From positions 1-6,703 of the forward strand of contig JABIUH010000240.1 in NCBI GenBank assembly GCA_018701055.1: a stretch of 6,703 bases of DNA. Direction: 5' to 3'. The translations under genes and the position numbers were made by a program. Below the pieces are notes generated by a model. That model did not search any database. It was not told where the DNA came from and was given only the letters and a program-made list of their open reading frames with translations. Positions 5,431 through 6,703 of the stretch are shown here, in pieces. Within the stretch, counting starts at the first letter, position 1, and each line of letters begins with the position of its first letter. This stretch comes from Woeseia sp. GTDB lineage: Bacteria > Pseudomonadota > Gammaproteobacteria > Steroidobacterales > Woeseiaceae.

Positions 5431-6399
5431 ATGAGCGAAGTGTTTTCGGGTATTGACGTATCGTCTGTACGCAAAATTACCTGTATAGGTGCGGGCCCAA
5501 TCGGCGCTGGATGGGCCGCTTTCTTTCTGTCGCGTGGCTATGCAGTAACCAGTTACGTGCATGCAATGAGCGAAGAGGCGTCGCTGCGGGCACTCATTGA
5601 CGATGCGTGGATCAGCCTTGAGCAACTTGGTTTGGCAGACGGTGCTTCTATCGATCAATTGAGTTGCACTGATGATCTCGCCCTGGCAACAGCAGATGCC
5701 CAGTTCATACAAGAGAGTGCGCCTGAGAATTTGGAATTAAAAAGAACGCTCTACCAAAAACTGAGCGAATTGGTCCCGGCGAACGTCGTTATTTCATCCA
5801 GCACATCCGGGTTGAAGATGACGGACATTCAGTCGACGTGCAGTACGCCGGCGAGAACGGTCGTGGGGCATCCCTTCAACCCGCCTTACTTACTACCATT
5901 GGTTGAGGTTGTCGGTGGCGAGAAATCGTCACCTGTAGCGGTCGAGTGGGTCGCGGCTTTCTATAAGCATGTTGGCAAAGCACCATTGGTTTTAAAGCGT
6001 GAAATTCCAGGTTTCGTTGCCACGCGATTGCAAGAAGCCGTGTGGCGTGAGGCGCTCCACATGATCGCGAACGAAGAAGCGACGGTTGCCGACATCGATA
6101 CCGCCATCGTTAATGGTCCTGGTCCACGTTGGGCCATGATGGGCCCGTGCCTCGCTTATCATATTGGCGGCGGAGAGGGCGGCATGGAATATTGCCTGGA
6201 ACAATTCGGCCCGGCACTGAAACTGCCATGGTCGCGGATGGAAGCACCGGAATTGACCCCGGAACTGGCCAGAAAACTGATAGATGGAAGTCTGGAGGTG
6301 GCCGGTGATCGAGATTACGGCACCCTGAATCGGCAGCGTGATGAAGGTCTTGTTGCGATAAGAAAAGCGCTAGATGGGGTGTTTGACGTTCCTGACTAA
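5431..6399 (+). CDS. lcdH: L-carnitine 3-dehydrogenase-like 3-hydroxyacyl-CoA dehydrogenase family protein
   Basis: A complete 322-residue protein, the length of single-domain L-carnitine dehydrogenases (about 321), without the fused thioesterase found in some rhizobial forms. The N-terminal Rossmann domain shows GAGPIGAGWA (20-29). FIQESAPE (92-99) and SSSTSG (122-127) follow. Catalytic His147 sits in GHPFNPPYLLPLVEVVGGE together with Glu159 of the usual His-Glu pair. The C-terminal domain has EIPGFVATRLQEAVWREALH (191-210), PRWAMMGP and GGMEYCLEQFGPALKLPW, blocks typical of carnitine dehydrogenases. The known reaction is L-carnitine + NAD+ to 3-dehydrocarnitine + NADH. The end of the second beta strand reads VTSYVHA, with Val43 where NAD enzymes usually carry Asp. 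ATG 5431 is preceded by GAGGT at a six-base spacing, and the gene starts 25 bases after caiD, so one mRNA is likely. With CaiD beside it, oxidation of carnitinyl-CoA instead of free carnitine is an alternative. Confidence 0.85.
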   Translation: MSEVFSGIDVSSVRKITCIGAGPIGAGWAAFFLSRGYAVTSYVHAMSEEASLRALIDDAWISLEQLGLADGASIDQLSCTDDLALATADAQFIQESAPENLELKRTLYQKLSELVPANVVISSSTSGLKMTDIQSTCSTPARTVVGHPFNPPYLLPLVEVVGGEKSSPVAVEWVAAFYKHVGKAPLVLKREIPGFVATRLQEAVWREALHMIANEEATVADIDTAIVNGPGPRWAMMGPCLAYHIGGGEGGMEYCLEQFGPALKLPWSRMEAPELTPELARKLIDGSLEVAGDRDYGTLNRQRDEGLVAIRKALDGVFDVPD

Positions 6400-6465
6400 T
6401 TCAGACCCCGAACTGTGAGGCAGACAATTGCTTGAATTTTTTTGGACAGTAACCGATGTCTGCTT

Positions 6466-6494
6466 TGTAGTCCAGCCCCGGTTTGGTGGACACC
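6466..6494 (+). repeat. Probable left terminal repeat of an IS3-family element
   Basis: The stretch TGTAGTCCAGCCCCGG followed by TTTGGTGGACACC begins with TG and carries the CCCCGGTTTGGTGGACACC core common at IS3-family ends. It lies 36 bases before the OrfA start. Its partner is beyond the window. The exact outer base is uncertain by a few positions. Confidence 0.45.
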
Positions 6495-6530
6495 TTTAAA
6501 TGTGCGCGATAATGCGTAAGGAGGTGTTCC

Positions 6531-6703
6531 ATGACAAAGAAGAAATACCGACGATACAGTCCCGAGTTCAAGCAACATGCGTTGAAGCGAGCCAGCGAAG
6601 ATGGTGTTACAGATAGAGGCGTTTGTGAGGATCTTGGTATCAGTGAACGTCAGTTACGTCGTTGGCGAGATCAGTACCGGCTATTGGGCGATGAAGCCTT
6701 TCC
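6531..6703 (+). CDS. IS3-family transposase OrfA, 5' part (runs off the window)
   Basis: The first 57 codons of an OrfA protein (HTH_Tnp_1 / IS911-type) are visible and undamaged. A basic N-terminus MTKKKYRRYSPEFKQHALK is followed by a helix-turn-helix with GVCEDLGISERQLRRWRDQY (about 31-50), which binds the terminal repeats; the leucine zipper expected next is not yet reached. AAGGAGGTG at 6518-6526 gives a strong ribosome binding site six bases before ATG 6531. A GATAAT at 6508-6513 may be a -10. OrfB, normally reached by -1 frameshifting, would follow outside the window, so whether the element is active cannot be judged. It points the same way as the decayed IS3 copy at the left end but has a different terminal sequence. 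Confidence 0.85.
   Translation, partial: MTKKKYRRYSPEFKQHALKRASEDGVTDRGVCEDLGISERQLRRWRDQYRLLGDEAF

Noticed and set aside
6420..6463. Terminator or transposon boundary after the carnitine dehydrogenase gene (run of seven T at 6437-6443; GCAGACA/TGTCTGC arms at 6420 and 6457)
   Set aside because: Only a four-base AATT stem precedes the T-run, and the seven-base arms enclose 30 bases containing that T-run, so neither forms a convincing intrinsic terminator or a known element end.
240..6703. Classical composite transposon formed by two IS3 copies
   Set aside because: The terminal sequences at 655-689 and 6466-6494 are clearly different, and the left copy is decayed, so they are not paired copies of one element.

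Overview
This window looks like gammaproteobacterial chromosomal DNA of moderate GC. The inference rests on a TnpA_REP-type (RAYT) transposase remnant, two different IS3-family elements, and a crotonase very close to enterobacterial CaiD. The species cannot be named from the sequence.

The left end (1-1035) is a graveyard of accessory DNA. On the minus strand there is a short broken reading frame with a faint VgrG/phage-tail flavour. It abuts the decayed 3' part of an IS3-family orfB with two in-frame stops. That element's right end cuts into the middle of a RAYT transposase gene, exactly at its HUH motif. A near-perfect CRP-type palindrome (264-283) lies at the first junction, and diverged direct repeats (964-1027) lie between the RAYT and the first metabolic gene.

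The centre (1036-6399) is an intact metabolic locus made of two divergent transcription units that share a 236-base control region (4369-4604). Leftwards run a 697-residue ADP-forming (NDP-forming) acyl-CoA ligase and then a 386-residue acyl-CoA dehydrogenase. Rightwards run a CaiD-like carnitinyl-CoA dehydratase and, 25 bases on, a 322-residue enzyme resembling L-carnitine 3-dehydrogenase. Together they can be read as CoA-dependent handling of gamma-butyrobetaine, crotonobetaine and carnitine: activate the betaine to its CoA thioester, desaturate it, hydrate it to carnitinyl-CoA, and oxidise the 3-hydroxyl. All four proteins are complete. The CaiD assignment is strong, the carnitine dehydrogenase assignment good, and the carnitine roles of the ligase and acyl-CoA dehydrogenase are inferred from context.

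The right end (6400-6703) begins another IS3-family element: a candidate terminal repeat, a strong ribosome binding site, and the first 57 codons of orfA, which runs off the window.

The main points of interest are: an ADP-forming ligase where characterised cai systems use CaiC/CaiB; an aspartate where acyl-CoA dehydrogenases normally carry the catalytic glutamate; a dehydrogenase lacking the usual acidic NAD-ribose residue; and clustered CGCCA/TGGCG half-sites between the divergent operons.
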